34,753 nt of DNA from Longimicrobiaceae bacterium (lineage in GTDB: Bacteria; Gemmatimonadota; Gemmatimonadetes; Longimicrobiales; Longimicrobiaceae), in the NCBI GenBank assembly GCA_035696245.1, contig DASRQW010000238.1, positions 1 through 34,753 on the forward strand, given 5' to 3'. Position numbers and translations under genes: made by a program. The notes under the pieces were generated by a model that worked only from the letters and a program-made list of their open reading frames with translations, was not told where the DNA came from and did not search any database. Below, piece by piece: positions 7,880-16,260 of this stretch (position 1 is the stretch's first letter; every line of letters starts with the position of its first letter).

Positions 7880-7909
7880 AGTGTAGCGGAAGCCGCGCGC
7901 CGCTGTCAA
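7880..7909 (-). promoter_or_regulatory. Near-consensus promoter of the tcyP leader
   Basis: On the minus strand a perfect -35 TTGACA (7904-7909) is followed after 18 nt by TACACT (7880-7885), 4 of 6 matches to the -10 consensus. The expected start is near 7873. It points into the leader peptide, the terminator and tcyP. No other gene lies between it and tcyP. Confidence 0.75.
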
Positions 7910-8290
7910 CCCGGCCCTGCGTCACGATTCACCGGAGCGCTGCGATGTCCGATCCTGGGACGCGGTTTCCCAGCGACGGACAGGCAGCGCGGCACCGCAT
8001 CTATCTAAGCAGTTGCAGCCCATCGCGTTGGCCGAGTACGGCACCGGGCACGGCATTCGCCCCCTGTCCAACCATCGGCAGAGGTCGTCCCAACCCTCCC
8101 GACTATCCATCCCCGACCGACGACAGACGCGATGCCGAGGCGCCGCAACGCCGGAGCCCATCACACGTCTCGCCCGACAACCATCGACGGGCAGTCGAGA
8201 AGCATTCCCCAGCAGCGATGATCCTACGCCTCCGAGCGGCCTGCTCGCGGCGTTCCCGGCAGAAGCCGGTCTCCAGACGGAAGTACTCTC
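7910..8290. other. Gene-free stretch between tcyP promoter and permease
   Basis: No credible gene is seen. One plus-strand frame is open from 8013 and ends with an ATGA overlap on the permease start, but its composition (Arg/Pro/Ser/Thr-rich, no hydrophobic periodicity) does not look coding. No clear promoter for the permease was found. Confidence 0.4.
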
Positions 8291-10729
8291 ATGAGCGCCA
8301 TCCCCGCCGTACTCCTCGACCTGCGCCTGGCCGCCAAGTCGCTGCTCCGCTCCCCCGGCTTCACCCTCGTCGCCATCGTCACGCTGGGGCTGGGCATCGG
8401 CGCCAACACGTCGATGTTCAGCATCCTCAGCGGATACATGCTGCGGCCGGCGCCGTATGCCGGCAGCGACCGGCTGGACCGCATCTACCGCAGCACGCCC
8501 GGCGAGCCCCGCGGCCCCGTATCGACCGCGGACTACCTGGACCTGAAGTCGGAGATGGGCGGCTACGGCGAGATCGCGGCGTACGGCAACTCGGAGATGA
8601 GCCTCTCGGAGCCGGGCCAGCCGGCGGAGATGGTGCCGGCCCTGCGCGTCTCGGCGAACCTCTTCTCCACGCTGGGCACGCAGCCCCGCCTGGGCCGCGC
8701 CTTCCGTGCCGACGAGACCGTTCCCGGCAACCACCGCGTGCTCATCATCAGCCACCGGTACTGGCAGACCCGCTTCGGCGGAGACGCGCACATCGTGGGG
8801 CGCACCGTGCGCGTGGACGGCGAGCCGCACGAGATCGTGGGCGTGCTGCCGGAGACGTTCAGCGACTGGCGGCACCTGAGCTTCGTGGACGTGTACCGGC
8901 CGCTCGCCCTGGATGCGAAGGAGAGCCGCGACCGCAGCACGCGCTGGCTCCGCCTCGTGGGCCGCCGCTCCGGCGCGCTGCCTCAGGCGCAGGCCGACAG
9001 CTTCATCGCCAAGTTCGGCCGCCGCCTCGCCGGCCAGTACCCCGTCGCCAACGCCGGAAGCTCGTGGCGCGCGATCCCCATCGAGGACACGTTCCTCCAG
9101 GCGAACGGGCCGGTGATGATCACCATGCTGGTCTGCCTCTCCGGCTTCGTCCTGCTCATCGCCTGCTCCAACCTGGCGAACCTCCTCCTCGCCCGCACCA
9201 TGGCCCGCGCGCGCGAGTTCGCCGTGCGCTCGGCCCTGGGCGCCTCGCGCCTCCAGGTCCTGCGCCCGCTGCTCGTGGAGTCGCTGCTGCTGGCGGCCGC
9301 GGGCGGCGTCTGCGCCATCTTCGTCGCCACGTGGACCTTCGATTGGCTGGCGGTGCGGAGCGCGGGCGACAACGGCGTGGGCGTCGCCCTCACGTTCGAC
9401 TGGCACGTGCTGAGCTGGGCCGCGGGCGCCTGCCTGTTCACCGCGCTCGCGTTCGGCGTCGCCCCCGCGCTCTTCGTGCTGCGGCTGGACCTGAACAGCA
9501 CGCTCCGGAGCGGTTCGCGCGGCAACACGGGCGACCGGGGCCACCAGCGCTTCCGCGATCTCCTCATCGTGGGCCAGTTCACGCTGGCGATGGTCCTGCT
9601 CGCGGGCGCCGGCATCATGGTGCGAGGGCTGTACGAGATGAACAACCGGCGGTACGGCTGGGAGTCCGCCCACCTCGTCACCGGCACCACGCTGCTGCCC
9701 GCAAGCGCGTATGCGGGAGACAAGGAGATCACCGGCTTCCAGCGCCTCGCCCTGGAACGCCTGGAGGCGCTGCCCGGCGTCGCCTCCGCCAGCATCTCGT
9801 ACTCGATGCCGTTCTTCGGCCTGGCCGAGCCGCGCAAGTACCTGGTCGCGGGCCGCCTGGCGCCGGTGCGCGGGCACGAGCCGGGCGCCGTCATCAACGG
9901 CATCACCCCGCACTACTTCGAGACCGTCGGCACGCGCGTGCTCAGCGGGCGCGCCTTCGACGCGGGCGACGGCGCCGCGTCTCCCCGCGTCTTCATCATC
10001 AACCAGGCGATGGCGCGGGGCCTCTTCGCCGGCGAGAGCCCGCTCGGCCGCCGCATCGCCCAGGCCGGCGGCGATTCCACGCAGTGGGGCGAGATCGTGG
10101 GCGTGGTGGCCGACATCCAGTCCGTCTTTCCCGAGCCGAGCGCGTCCAGCTACCAGCTCTACCAGCCGATGGCGCAGGAGCCGCGGCGCTTCAACGAGAT
10201 CGCCGTCCGCACCGCGGGCATCGCACCGGCGAGCCTCGTCGGCCCCATCCGCACCACCATGGCCTCGCTCGACCCGGACCTGGCTGTGCGCCAGCTCCAG
10301 CCCGCTCCCACCACCATCGCGCGCGCCAACTACCAGCTCGGCGTGCTGGCGAGCGTGCTCTCCGCGCTGGCGGCGCTCGGTCTGGGCCTGGCGTCGCTGG
10401 GCATCTACGGTGTCATCTCGCGCACCATGGCCCAGCGCCGCGGCGAGTTCGGCATCCGCCTCGCGCTGGGCGCCCAGGCGGGCGACATCACGCGCTTGGT
10501 GCTCACGTCCGGCGCCAGGCTCGCGCTCGCCGGCTCGGCCATCGGCCTGCTCGGCGCCTTCGGCATCACGCGCCTCATCGCGGCATCGTTCCCGAACATG
10601 CCCACCAACGGCGCCGCCGTCCTGGGCGGCGTCACCTTCCTGCTCGTGACCATCGCCCTCGTCGCCTGCTATCTCCCCGCCCGCCACGCCTCCAGGATCG
10701 CCCCCGCGGAGACGCTGGTGTCGCAGTAG
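8291..10729 (+). CDS. Duplicated MacB/FtsX-type ABC permease (ADOP-like)
   Basis: An 812-residue permease made of two MacB-type halves. The N-terminus has the pattern AAKSLLRSPGFTLVAIVTLGLGIGAN, a large periplasmic MacB_PCD domain follows (~50-240), then an FtsX-type membrane block (~270-400). A second periplasmic domain and a C-terminal FtsX block end with MAQRRGEFGIRLALGA and PARHASRI. This two-repeat architecture is that of the orphan permeases described mainly in Acidobacteria and also found in Gemmatimonadota. No ATP-binding partner is encoded nearby, so the substrate and energy source are unknown; related MacB systems move lipoproteins, peptides or toxins or act as mechanotransmitters. 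A GGAAG lies 7 nt before ATG 8291. It is a single-gene unit, convergent with the next minus-strand gene. Confidence 0.9.
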   Translation: MSAIPAVLLDLRLAAKSLLRSPGFTLVAIVTLGLGIGANTSMFSILSGYMLRPAPYAGSDRLDRIYRSTPGEPRGPVSTADYLDLKSEMGGYGEIAAYGNSEMSLSEPGQPAEMVPALRVSANLFSTLGTQPRLGRAFRADETVPGNHRVLIISHRYWQTRFGGDAHIVGRTVRVDGEPHEIVGVLPETFSDWRHLSFVDVYRPLALDAKESRDRSTRWLRLVGRRSGALPQAQADSFIAKFGRRLAGQYPVANAGSSWRAIPIEDTFLQANGPVMITMLVCLSGFVLLIACSNLANLLLARTMARAREFAVRSALGASRLQVLRPLLVESLLLAAAGGVCAIFVATWTFDWLAVRSAGDNGVGVALTFDWHVLSWAAGACLFTALAFGVAPALFVLRLDLNSTLRSGSRGNTGDRGHQRFRDLLIVGQFTLAMVLLAGAGIMVRGLYEMNNRRYGWESAHLVTGTTLLPASAYAGDKEITGFQRLALERLEALPGVASASISYSMPFFGLAEPRKYLVAGRLAPVRGHEPGAVINGITPHYFETVGTRVLSGRAFDAGDGAASPRVFIINQAMARGLFAGESPLGRRIAQAGGDSTQWGEIVGVVADIQSVFPEPSASSYQLYQPMAQEPRRFNEIAVRTAGIAPASLVGPIRTTMASLDPDLAVRQLQPAPTTIARANYQLGVLASVLSALAALGLGLASLGIYGVISRTMAQRRGEFGIRLALGAQAGDITRLVLTSGARLALAGSAIGLLGAFGITRLIAASFPNMPTNGAAVLGGVTFLLVTIALVACYLPARHASRIAPAETLVSQ

Positions 10730-10837
10730 CCGGCCCACCTGTTCATCGAAGGAGCTCGTCCTGCTCTGCATCTCGTAGAGTCCGCCGATCGCAGCCATCG
10801 ATCCTTCCGCTCCGCCAGGACGACGAATCACCTTCCG

Positions 10838-10877
10838 GGCCCCGAGCGGCTGGGCGATGGCCGCGCCGCTCGGGGCC
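10838..10877. terminator. Hairpin between convergent genes
   Basis: GGCCCCGAGCGGC (10838-10850) pairs perfectly with 10865-10877, 13 bp around a 14-nt loop. It sits between the ends of the plus-strand permease and the minus-strand outer-membrane gene and could end both transcripts. There is no strong T-run on either side. Confidence 0.5.
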
Positions 10878-10884
10878 GAGTCCG

Positions 10885-12492
10885 CTAATTCGCTCCGTCG
10901 CGGTGGCGGTGGTCGGATGGCAGCGGGCTTACGGAGAACACCAGGTACGGCCTGCGCGAGAGGCCGCCCGAGATCGAGGCCGGGTAGCCCGCGTCGAGGC
11001 GGAGGATGCCCCGCGCCCGACGCGCCGGGACGAGCTGGAGCGTGGTGCCGAGGACGAGCGTGCCCAGCCGCTCCCGCCCGTCGCCCGCGGCCTCCCACCG
11101 CAGCGAGCCGGCACTGAAGAGGCCGGCGTCCAGCCCCCACGCGCGATTCAGCGCCGCCACGGGCATCGTCCGCTCCAGCGACGCGACGGCGATGCGGCGG
11201 GCGAGGCGCAGCTCGCGCGGGAACAGGGTGCGCGTCACGTCGGGCGTCGCAAGGCCGCGGACGTCGGGGTCGGGGTTCACCAGCAGCTCGCCGCCCAGCG
11301 TCGCCGTCCATCTCCCGGTCCCGGCACGGCGCACGGCGGTGAGCAGCCCGCGCGCGTTCGCCGCGTCGATGCGCTCGTTGCCCAGGTAGCCCGACGTCCA
11401 CGCGTCGGCGCTCAGCAGCGTCGAGCGGCCCGGCAGCCACACGCGCCCCGCCCAGCCGTCCACATGCACCACCGCCCGCCGCGAAGCCACGTCCACGCCG
11501 GGCCCCACCAGGATCTCGCTCTCCAGCCCGTGCGGCACGTCCACCAGCACGCCCGGGCGCAGCAGCCACGTCACCGTGTCCCACCGCGCCGTGCGGCGGG
11601 CGATGCCGAAGTCCAGGGCGGCGTAGCTGCGCCGCACGTTTGCCGGGCCCACCAGCGTGTCTCCGAAGCCGGAGGCCAGCCGCGTGTGCTCGACCTCTGC
11701 GCCGGCGAGCAGCAGGGTGACGCCCGCCTCGGACGCGCGGACGCGCACGCCGCCCAGGAAGGCGGCGTTCTCGCGCAGGAACGAGCGCCCGCGGTCCGGC
11801 GTGGCCAGCACCGAGCGCCGCAGCCGCAGCTCGGCGGTGCGGCGGTCGAAGACGCTGCGCTCGGCCGTGCCCAGGCGGGCGGCCACGTCCCTGCCGTCGC
11901 GGAACGTCGCGACCCCCAGCGTGCCGGACAGGTTGGAGCCGGCGATGAACGGCGCCGCCAGCGTGACGCCCACGCCCATGCGCTGGTTGCGCATCTCCAG
12001 GCGCGCGCCCACCTCGTTGCCCGTGCCCATCAGGTTGCGCTCCTGCACGCCCACGCCCGCGCCGCCGCCGCGCACGCTCACCCGCGGCTGCGTGCTCCAC
12101 GTGTCGCGCGTGGCCACGACCAGGTCCACGCCGCCTGCCCCGGCGCACCGCCTGGCGCTGATGCGCACGTCGTCCAGGTAGCGAAGCTGCCGTAGCCGCC
12201 GCAGCGACTCGGCCACGGCCAGGCTGTCCACCGTGTCGCCCGCCGCGAAGAGCAGGCGCCGCCGCACCGTGGACTCGCGGGTGCGCACGTGCAGGCGCCC
12301 CAGCACCCGGGCGGCGCCGGGCAGGTCCGCCGGGGCCTGCGTCTGCACCGCCACGGAGAAGATACGCGCCCCGGACAGGGCGCCCAGCCCGGTGCGCGAC
12401 TCCGTCTCGGTGCACTCCTGTGCCGCCGCCCGCGTGCAGGCGAGCACGGCGCAGGCCAAGGCGAGCGGGATGAGGAGCGGCGTGGCTTTCAT
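10885..12492 (-). CDS. BamA/TamA-like outer-membrane beta-barrel protein with one POTRA domain
   Basis: The 535-residue protein has a signal peptide ending near an AAAQ site. One POTRA-like module follows (~30-115), recognised by the pattern VRRRLLFAAGDTVDSLAVAESLRRLRQL with RYLDDVRI. The rest is a run of alternating beta strands consistent with a C-terminal barrel, with a Gly-rich strand GGGAGVGVQERNLMGTGN like the first barrel strand of Omp85 proteins. It is shorter than BamA (~800 residues) and has a single POTRA. The related TamA and FhaC proteins assemble or export proteins through the outer membrane; the role here is not known. Start ATG 12492 is chosen because the signal peptide begins there; the longer frame adds non-hydrophobic residues. 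It follows the COG4705-like gene on the same strand with a 243-nt gap. Confidence 0.72.
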   Translation of the reverse strand: MKATPLLIPLALACAVLACTRAAAQECTETESRTGLGALSGARIFSVAVQTQAPADLPGAARVLGRLHVRTRESTVRRRLLFAAGDTVDSLAVAESLRRLRQLRYLDDVRISARRCAGAGGVDLVVATRDTWSTQPRVSVRGGGAGVGVQERNLMGTGNEVGARLEMRNQRMGVGVTLAAPFIAGSNLSGTLGVATFRDGRDVAARLGTAERSVFDRRTAELRLRRSVLATPDRGRSFLRENAAFLGGVRVRASEAGVTLLLAGAEVEHTRLASGFGDTLVGPANVRRSYAALDFGIARRTARWDTVTWLLRPGVLVDVPHGLESEILVGPGVDVASRRAVVHVDGWAGRVWLPGRSTLLSADAWTSGYLGNERIDAANARGLLTAVRRAGTGRWTATLGGELLVNPDPDVRGLATPDVTRTLFPRELRLARRIAVASLERTMPVAALNRAWGLDAGLFSAGSLRWEAAGDGRERLGTLVLGTTLQLVPARRARGILRLDAGYPASISGGLSRRPYLVFSVSPLPSDHRHRDGAN

Positions 12493-12734
12493 ACGGGTAC
12501 CGCGGGTTCCGCGGGCCGCCTCCGCGAGCGCGTCCGCGCCCACGGCTGGCCGGCCGGCTGAGGTGTCGTGCCCCTCGCCACCGTGCATCTTTCGGGCCCT
12601 TCCGACGCGAACCCGATGCACCGTAAGTTGTTATCTTCGCGTAATCTACCCACTCTGCACACCCGGACGGGCGGGCAAGGTCCGAACCTGGTCTCGCCCG
12701 CCGCTGGACGCTACTTCCCGCGCCTCCGATCCGC

Positions 12735-13538
12735 CTACGCCGCCCTCGCCCCGGGCCCGGCCACGTCCCGCTTGGTCACCGAGAGATAGACGACCAGCGC
12801 GAGGATGGTGACGAGGAAGAGCGCGCTCGTGCCCACCGTGCCCAGCCCCAGGCCGCCATCCTTCGGAGCCTGCGACAGGTAGTCGCCGATGGAGGCGCCC
12901 AGCGGCCGCGTGAGGATGTAGGCGAGCCAGAAGGCGAGGATGCCGTTCATCCGCAGCCGGAAGTGCGCGACGGCCACGACGGCGATCAGCCCGGCGAACA
13001 TCGCGGCAGACAGCAGGTAGCCCACCTGCATGCGCTCCGCCACCAGGTCGCCCGCCGCCGTGCCCAGCGCGAAGGTGAAGAGGATCGCCAGCCAGTAGAA
13101 CGCCTCGCGCCGGGTGGTCTGGATGGTGTGCACCGACAGCGTCCTCTCCTTCGCGTACCAGATCGCGAACGTAGCGGCCAGCAGCGCGCTGAATACCGCC
13201 GTCGACGCCACCAGCGAGACGCCCAGGCTGTCCGTCAGGTTGTCGGTGATCAGGGTGCCCACCACGCTGAGGAGCACCACCGCCAGCCAGTAGAGGCCGG
13301 GGATGTACCGCCGGGCCCTGAATTCGAAGAAGAGGGTCACCAGTAGCAGCCCGCCCATCAGATACGTCGTGTTGGTCAGGCCCAGGTTCAGGTTCACGTT
13401 CAGGTAGTCGGCGAACGTCTCGCCCACCGTGGTGCACAGGACCTTGATCAGCCAGAAGTACAGCGTGATCTCGGGCACCTTGTTCAGCATCTGCCGGCCG
13501 GCTTCGGCCGCCGGGTTCCGCGGCGCAGCGTCGTTCAT
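12735..13538 (-). CDS. COG4705-like multi-pass membrane protein
   Basis: A 267-residue protein with about eight or nine membrane segments. Four stretches share a pattern of a hydrophobic run, a Gly pair and an acidic residue: TVGETFADYL, LITDNLTDSLG, LGTAAGDLVAE and PLGASIGDYLS, suggesting internal repeats. It resembles the uncharacterised membrane family COG4705 (opening KVPEITLYFWLIKVL). The conserved acidic residues inside membrane segments hint at a transporter, but that is inference. ATG 13538 is chosen because AAGG lies just upstream; an in-frame GTG two codons earlier has no better site. It stands alone or leads the downstream outer-membrane gene. A function cannot be named. Confidence 0.75.
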   Translation of the reverse strand: MNDAAPRNPAAEAGRQMLNKVPEITLYFWLIKVLCTTVGETFADYLNVNLNLGLTNTTYLMGGLLLVTLFFEFRARRYIPGLYWLAVVLLSVVGTLITDNLTDSLGVSLVASTAVFSALLAATFAIWYAKERTLSVHTIQTTRREAFYWLAILFTFALGTAAGDLVAERMQVGYLLSAAMFAGLIAVVAVAHFRLRMNGILAFWLAYILTRPLGASIGDYLSQAPKDGGLGLGTVGTSALFLVTILALVVYLSVTKRDVAGPGARAA

Positions 13539-13801
13539 GGCCACCTTCAGTGCGTTGTGGGGCGGATCGCCGTCGATCCCGTCCCGGACGGATGCGGCCG
13601 CCGGAGGATACCCGGACCGGTCTCCATCCGCGCCGGGAATCGCGGCGTTCGACGACGTCGTCTCTCAATCATCGCACCGCGTACATTGCGGCAGGATAAC
13701 CGAGGGGAATCGGGCGATGCGCTTCCGCCGGTCCGCCGGGCATCGAATCGGACGATCATCTGCATCCGATCGACACCTCTGCGGATCGACAGAGCACACA
13801 A
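13539..13801. other. Gene-free stretch between pil operon and membrane protein
   Basis: No credible gene is seen. The stretch separates the end of the pilus operon, with its long hairpin, from the start of the COG4705-like gene and presumably holds that gene's promoter, but no clear -35/-10 pair was found. Confidence 0.3.
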
Positions 13802-13847
13802 ACGTATCGAGCCCGCTCCCCGTCATCGGGAAGCGGGCTCGATACGT
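13802..13847 (-). terminator. Long near-perfect hairpin ending the pilus operon
   Basis: A 21-bp stem with one mismatch and a 4-nt loop (arms 13802-13822 and 13827-13847), starting 31 nt past the pilC stop. On the minus strand a short T-rich tract (TTTGTGT) follows, so it can serve as the terminator of the M28-comEA-pilB-pilT-pilC unit. The stem is longer than a usual intrinsic terminator. Confidence 0.65.
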
Positions 13848-13878
13848 CGGCGTCGCCGGCCGCGCGGGACCTGCTCTG

Positions 13879-15087
13879 CTACCCCTGCGCCTGCGCCGCC
13901 TTCATCAGGTCGAACATGGGGAGGTACATGGCGACGACCATGCCGCCGATCACCACGCCCATGACCACGATCATGATGGGCTCCAGCACCGAGGTCAGCG
14001 CCGTCACGGCCGTGTCGACCTCGTCGTCGTAGAAGTCGGCGATCTTGCTCAGCATCTCGTCCAGGCCGCCCGTCTGCTCGCCCACGTTGATCATCTGCAC
14101 CACCATGGGCGGGAAGACGCCCGAGGCCTTGAGCGGCTCGCTGATGGTGGCGCCCCCGGCGATGGAGGCGCGGCTCGCCATGACCGCGTCGTGGATCACG
14201 CGGTTGCCAGACGTGCGCGCCGTGATCTGCAGGCCCTCCAGGATGCTCACGCCCGACGAGACCAGCGTGCCCAGCGTGCGCGTGAAGCGCGACACGGCCG
14301 ACTTGCGGAGCAGGTCGCCCAGCACCGGCATCTTCAGCATCAGCCGGTCGATCACCAGCTGCCCGTTCTCGGTGCCGTAGTACCGCTTCAGCAGGTAGAG
14401 CGCGATGCCGACGCCGATGAACATGAACAGGATGTAGCTCTGCAGGAAGCTGCTGGCCGCCAGCACCACGCGGGTGGGCATGGGCAGCTCCAGGCCGGCG
14501 TCGGTGAAGATGCCGGCGAACACGGGCACCACCTTCCACAGCAGCACCGTGGTGGCGATGATCACCACCGCCAGCATCACGCCGGGGTAGGTCATGGCGC
14601 CCTTGATCTTGCGCATCAGGGCGTCGTTCTTCTCCAGGAACACCGCCAGGCGCAGCAGGATGGTGTCCAGGATGCCGCCCGCCTCGCCCGCCGCCACCAT
14701 GTTCACGTACAGGTCGGTGAACACCTTGGGGTGCTTGCCCATGGAGTCGGCCAGCGTCTGGCCGCTCTGGATGTCCTGGAGCACCTGCGAGATCACGGCC
14801 TGGAAGGGCTTGTTCTCGGTCTGCTCGGCCAGGATGGTGAGGCTCTGCACCAGCGGCAGGCCGGAGTTGATCATCGTCGCGAACTGGCGGGTGAAGATCA
14901 CCACGTCGCGCGTCTTGATCCCCGTGCCGATCTGGAACTTCAGGTCCTTGGGCTTGGCCTTGACCCGCACCGGCATCAGGCGCTGGCGGCGCAGCCACCC
15001 GATGACCTCGTCCTGCGTGGGCAGGTCGATCTCGCCGGTGGTCAGCTCGCCCGTGGCCGACCGGGCGCTGTAGTTGAAGACGGGCAT
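13879..15087 (-). CDS. pilC: Type IV pilus inner-membrane platform protein PilC
   Basis: A 402-residue type II secretion F/PilC protein, the usual length. The N-terminus reads FNYSARSATGELTTGEID as in PilC. Two GspF domains follow, each with a helical cytoplasmic part and membrane segments; the ends of both carry the motif LPLVQSL/MINVGEQTGGLDEML and the C-terminal membrane segment ends near LPMFDLMKAAQAQG. PilC sits in the inner membrane beneath the pilus and couples the PilB and PilT motors to pilin assembly and retraction. The gene starts 12 nt after the pilT stop and is the last gene of the operon. Pilin and alignment genes (pilM-Q) are not in the window. Confidence 0.95.
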   Translation of the reverse strand: MPVFNYSARSATGELTTGEIDLPTQDEVIGWLRRQRLMPVRVKAKPKDLKFQIGTGIKTRDVVIFTRQFATMINSGLPLVQSLTILAEQTENKPFQAVISQVLQDIQSGQTLADSMGKHPKVFTDLYVNMVAAGEAGGILDTILLRLAVFLEKNDALMRKIKGAMTYPGVMLAVVIIATTVLLWKVVPVFAGIFTDAGLELPMPTRVVLAASSFLQSYILFMFIGVGIALYLLKRYYGTENGQLVIDRLMLKMPVLGDLLRKSAVSRFTRTLGTLVSSGVSILEGLQITARTSGNRVIHDAVMASRASIAGGATISEPLKASGVFPPMVVQMINVGEQTGGLDEMLSKIADFYDDEVDTAVTALTSVLEPIMIVVMGVVIGGMVVAMYLPMFDLMKAAQAQG

Positions 15088-15099
15088 CTGCGTCTCGGG

Positions 15100-16212
15100 T
15101 TACGCGGGAACCGGCTCTCCGACGGCGCGGAGGAACTCGGCCTGGTCGGACGAGTGCTTCAGGCACTCCTCCAGGGTCACCTCGCGCTGCATGTACAGCT
15201 GGTACAGCGCGTCGTTCAGCGTCTGCATGCCGTGCTTCTTGCCGGCCTGCATGATGGAGTAGATCTGGTGCACCTTGTCGTCGCGGATGCAGGCGCGGAT
15301 GGCCGGCGTGCACACCATGATCTCGGCCGCCATGCTGCGGCCGCGGCCGCGCGCCTTGGGCAGCAGCTGCTGCGTGAGCACGCCCTCCAGCACGAATGCC
15401 AGCTGCGCGCGGATCTGCGACTGCTGGTGCGCGGGGAAGACGTCGATCACGCGGTTGATGGTCTCGGCCGCGCTGTTCGTGTGCAGCGTGGCCAGGCACA
15501 GGTGGCCCGTCTCGGCGATAGTGAGGGCGGCCTGGATCGTCTCCAGGTCGCGCATCTCGCCCACCAGGATCACGTCGGGGTCCTGCCGCAGCGCGTACTT
15601 GAGCGCCGCCCCGAAGCTGCGCGTGTCGGCCCCCACCTCGCGCTGGTTCACCATGCACCCCTGGTGGCGGTGGATGAACTCGATGGGGTCCTCGATGGTG
15701 AGGATGTGGCCGCGCCGCTCCTTGTTGATCTTGTCCAGCATCGCCGCCAGCGTCGTGCTCTTCCCCGAGCCCGTGGGGCCGGTCACGAGGACGAGGCCGC
15801 GCGGCTTCTCGGCCAGCTTCTGCACGATGGGGGGAAGGCGCAGCTCCTCGAACGTCTGGATCTTGAACGGGATCTGCCGCACCGCCAGCGCCACGCAGCC
15901 GCGCTGGCGGTACACGTTGCCGCGGAAGCGCGCCAGGTTCTGGATGCCGAACGAGAAGTCCAGCTCGTCCTCGGTCTCGAACCGCTTCTTCTGGTTCTCG
16001 GTGAGGATCGAGTAGGTGAGCTGGAGCGTGTCCTTGGGCGTCAGGATGTGGTTGGTGCCGCTGTCGGTGATGTTGCCGTCCACGCGCAGCTTGGGGCGCT
16101 CGCCCGCGGTCACGTGCAGGTCCGAGGCGCCGCGCTCGATCATCTCCTCGAGCAGCGCGCGCAGGTTCACGCCCGTGGGGGCGGCCGCGGGCTGGGTGGT
16201 GCTGGTGGTCAT
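15100..16212 (-). CDS. pilT: Type IV pilus retraction ATPase PilT
   Basis: A 370-residue hexameric ATPase that powers pilus retraction, hence twitching and DNA uptake. It has the N-terminal PAS-like region with GASDLHVTAGERPKLRVDG, Walker A GPTGSGKSTTLAAML near residue 144, Walker B with ILVGEMRDLETI, the HTNSAAETINRVIDVFP His box, and the C-terminal AIRxxIR-type motif (AIRACIRDDK), which is specific to PilT and needed for retraction. The N-terminus has an Ala/Thr/Pro-rich extension of about 15 residues. The gene lies 48 nt downstream of pilB and 12 nt upstream of pilC, so the three form one transcript. Confidence 0.95.
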   Translation of the reverse strand: MTTSTTQPAAAPTGVNLRALLEEMIERGASDLHVTAGERPKLRVDGNITDSGTNHILTPKDTLQLTYSILTENQKKRFETEDELDFSFGIQNLARFRGNVYRQRGCVALAVRQIPFKIQTFEELRLPPIVQKLAEKPRGLVLVTGPTGSGKSTTLAAMLDKINKERRGHILTIEDPIEFIHRHQGCMVNQREVGADTRSFGAALKYALRQDPDVILVGEMRDLETIQAALTIAETGHLCLATLHTNSAAETINRVIDVFPAHQQSQIRAQLAFVLEGVLTQQLLPKARGRGRSMAAEIMVCTPAIRACIRDDKVHQIYSIMQAGKKHGMQTLNDALYQLYMQREVTLEECLKHSSDQAEFLRAVGEPVPA

Positions 16213-16260
16213 CTTCTCACGGAGTTCGAGAGGCGGGGCGCCGCGCCCGTGCGGCGTGGG

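Noticed and set aside
8013-8294. A 93-codon plus-strand frame whose stop overlaps the permease start (ATGA)
   Set aside because: The junction looks like coupling, but the peptide is Arg/Pro/Ser-rich with no secondary-structure pattern or ribosome site.
7870-12415. Frames of over 1400 codons on both strands across the permease and outer-membrane gene
   Set aside because: They are shadow frames, repetitive in Arg, His, Ala and Gly, and overlap two well-supported genes.
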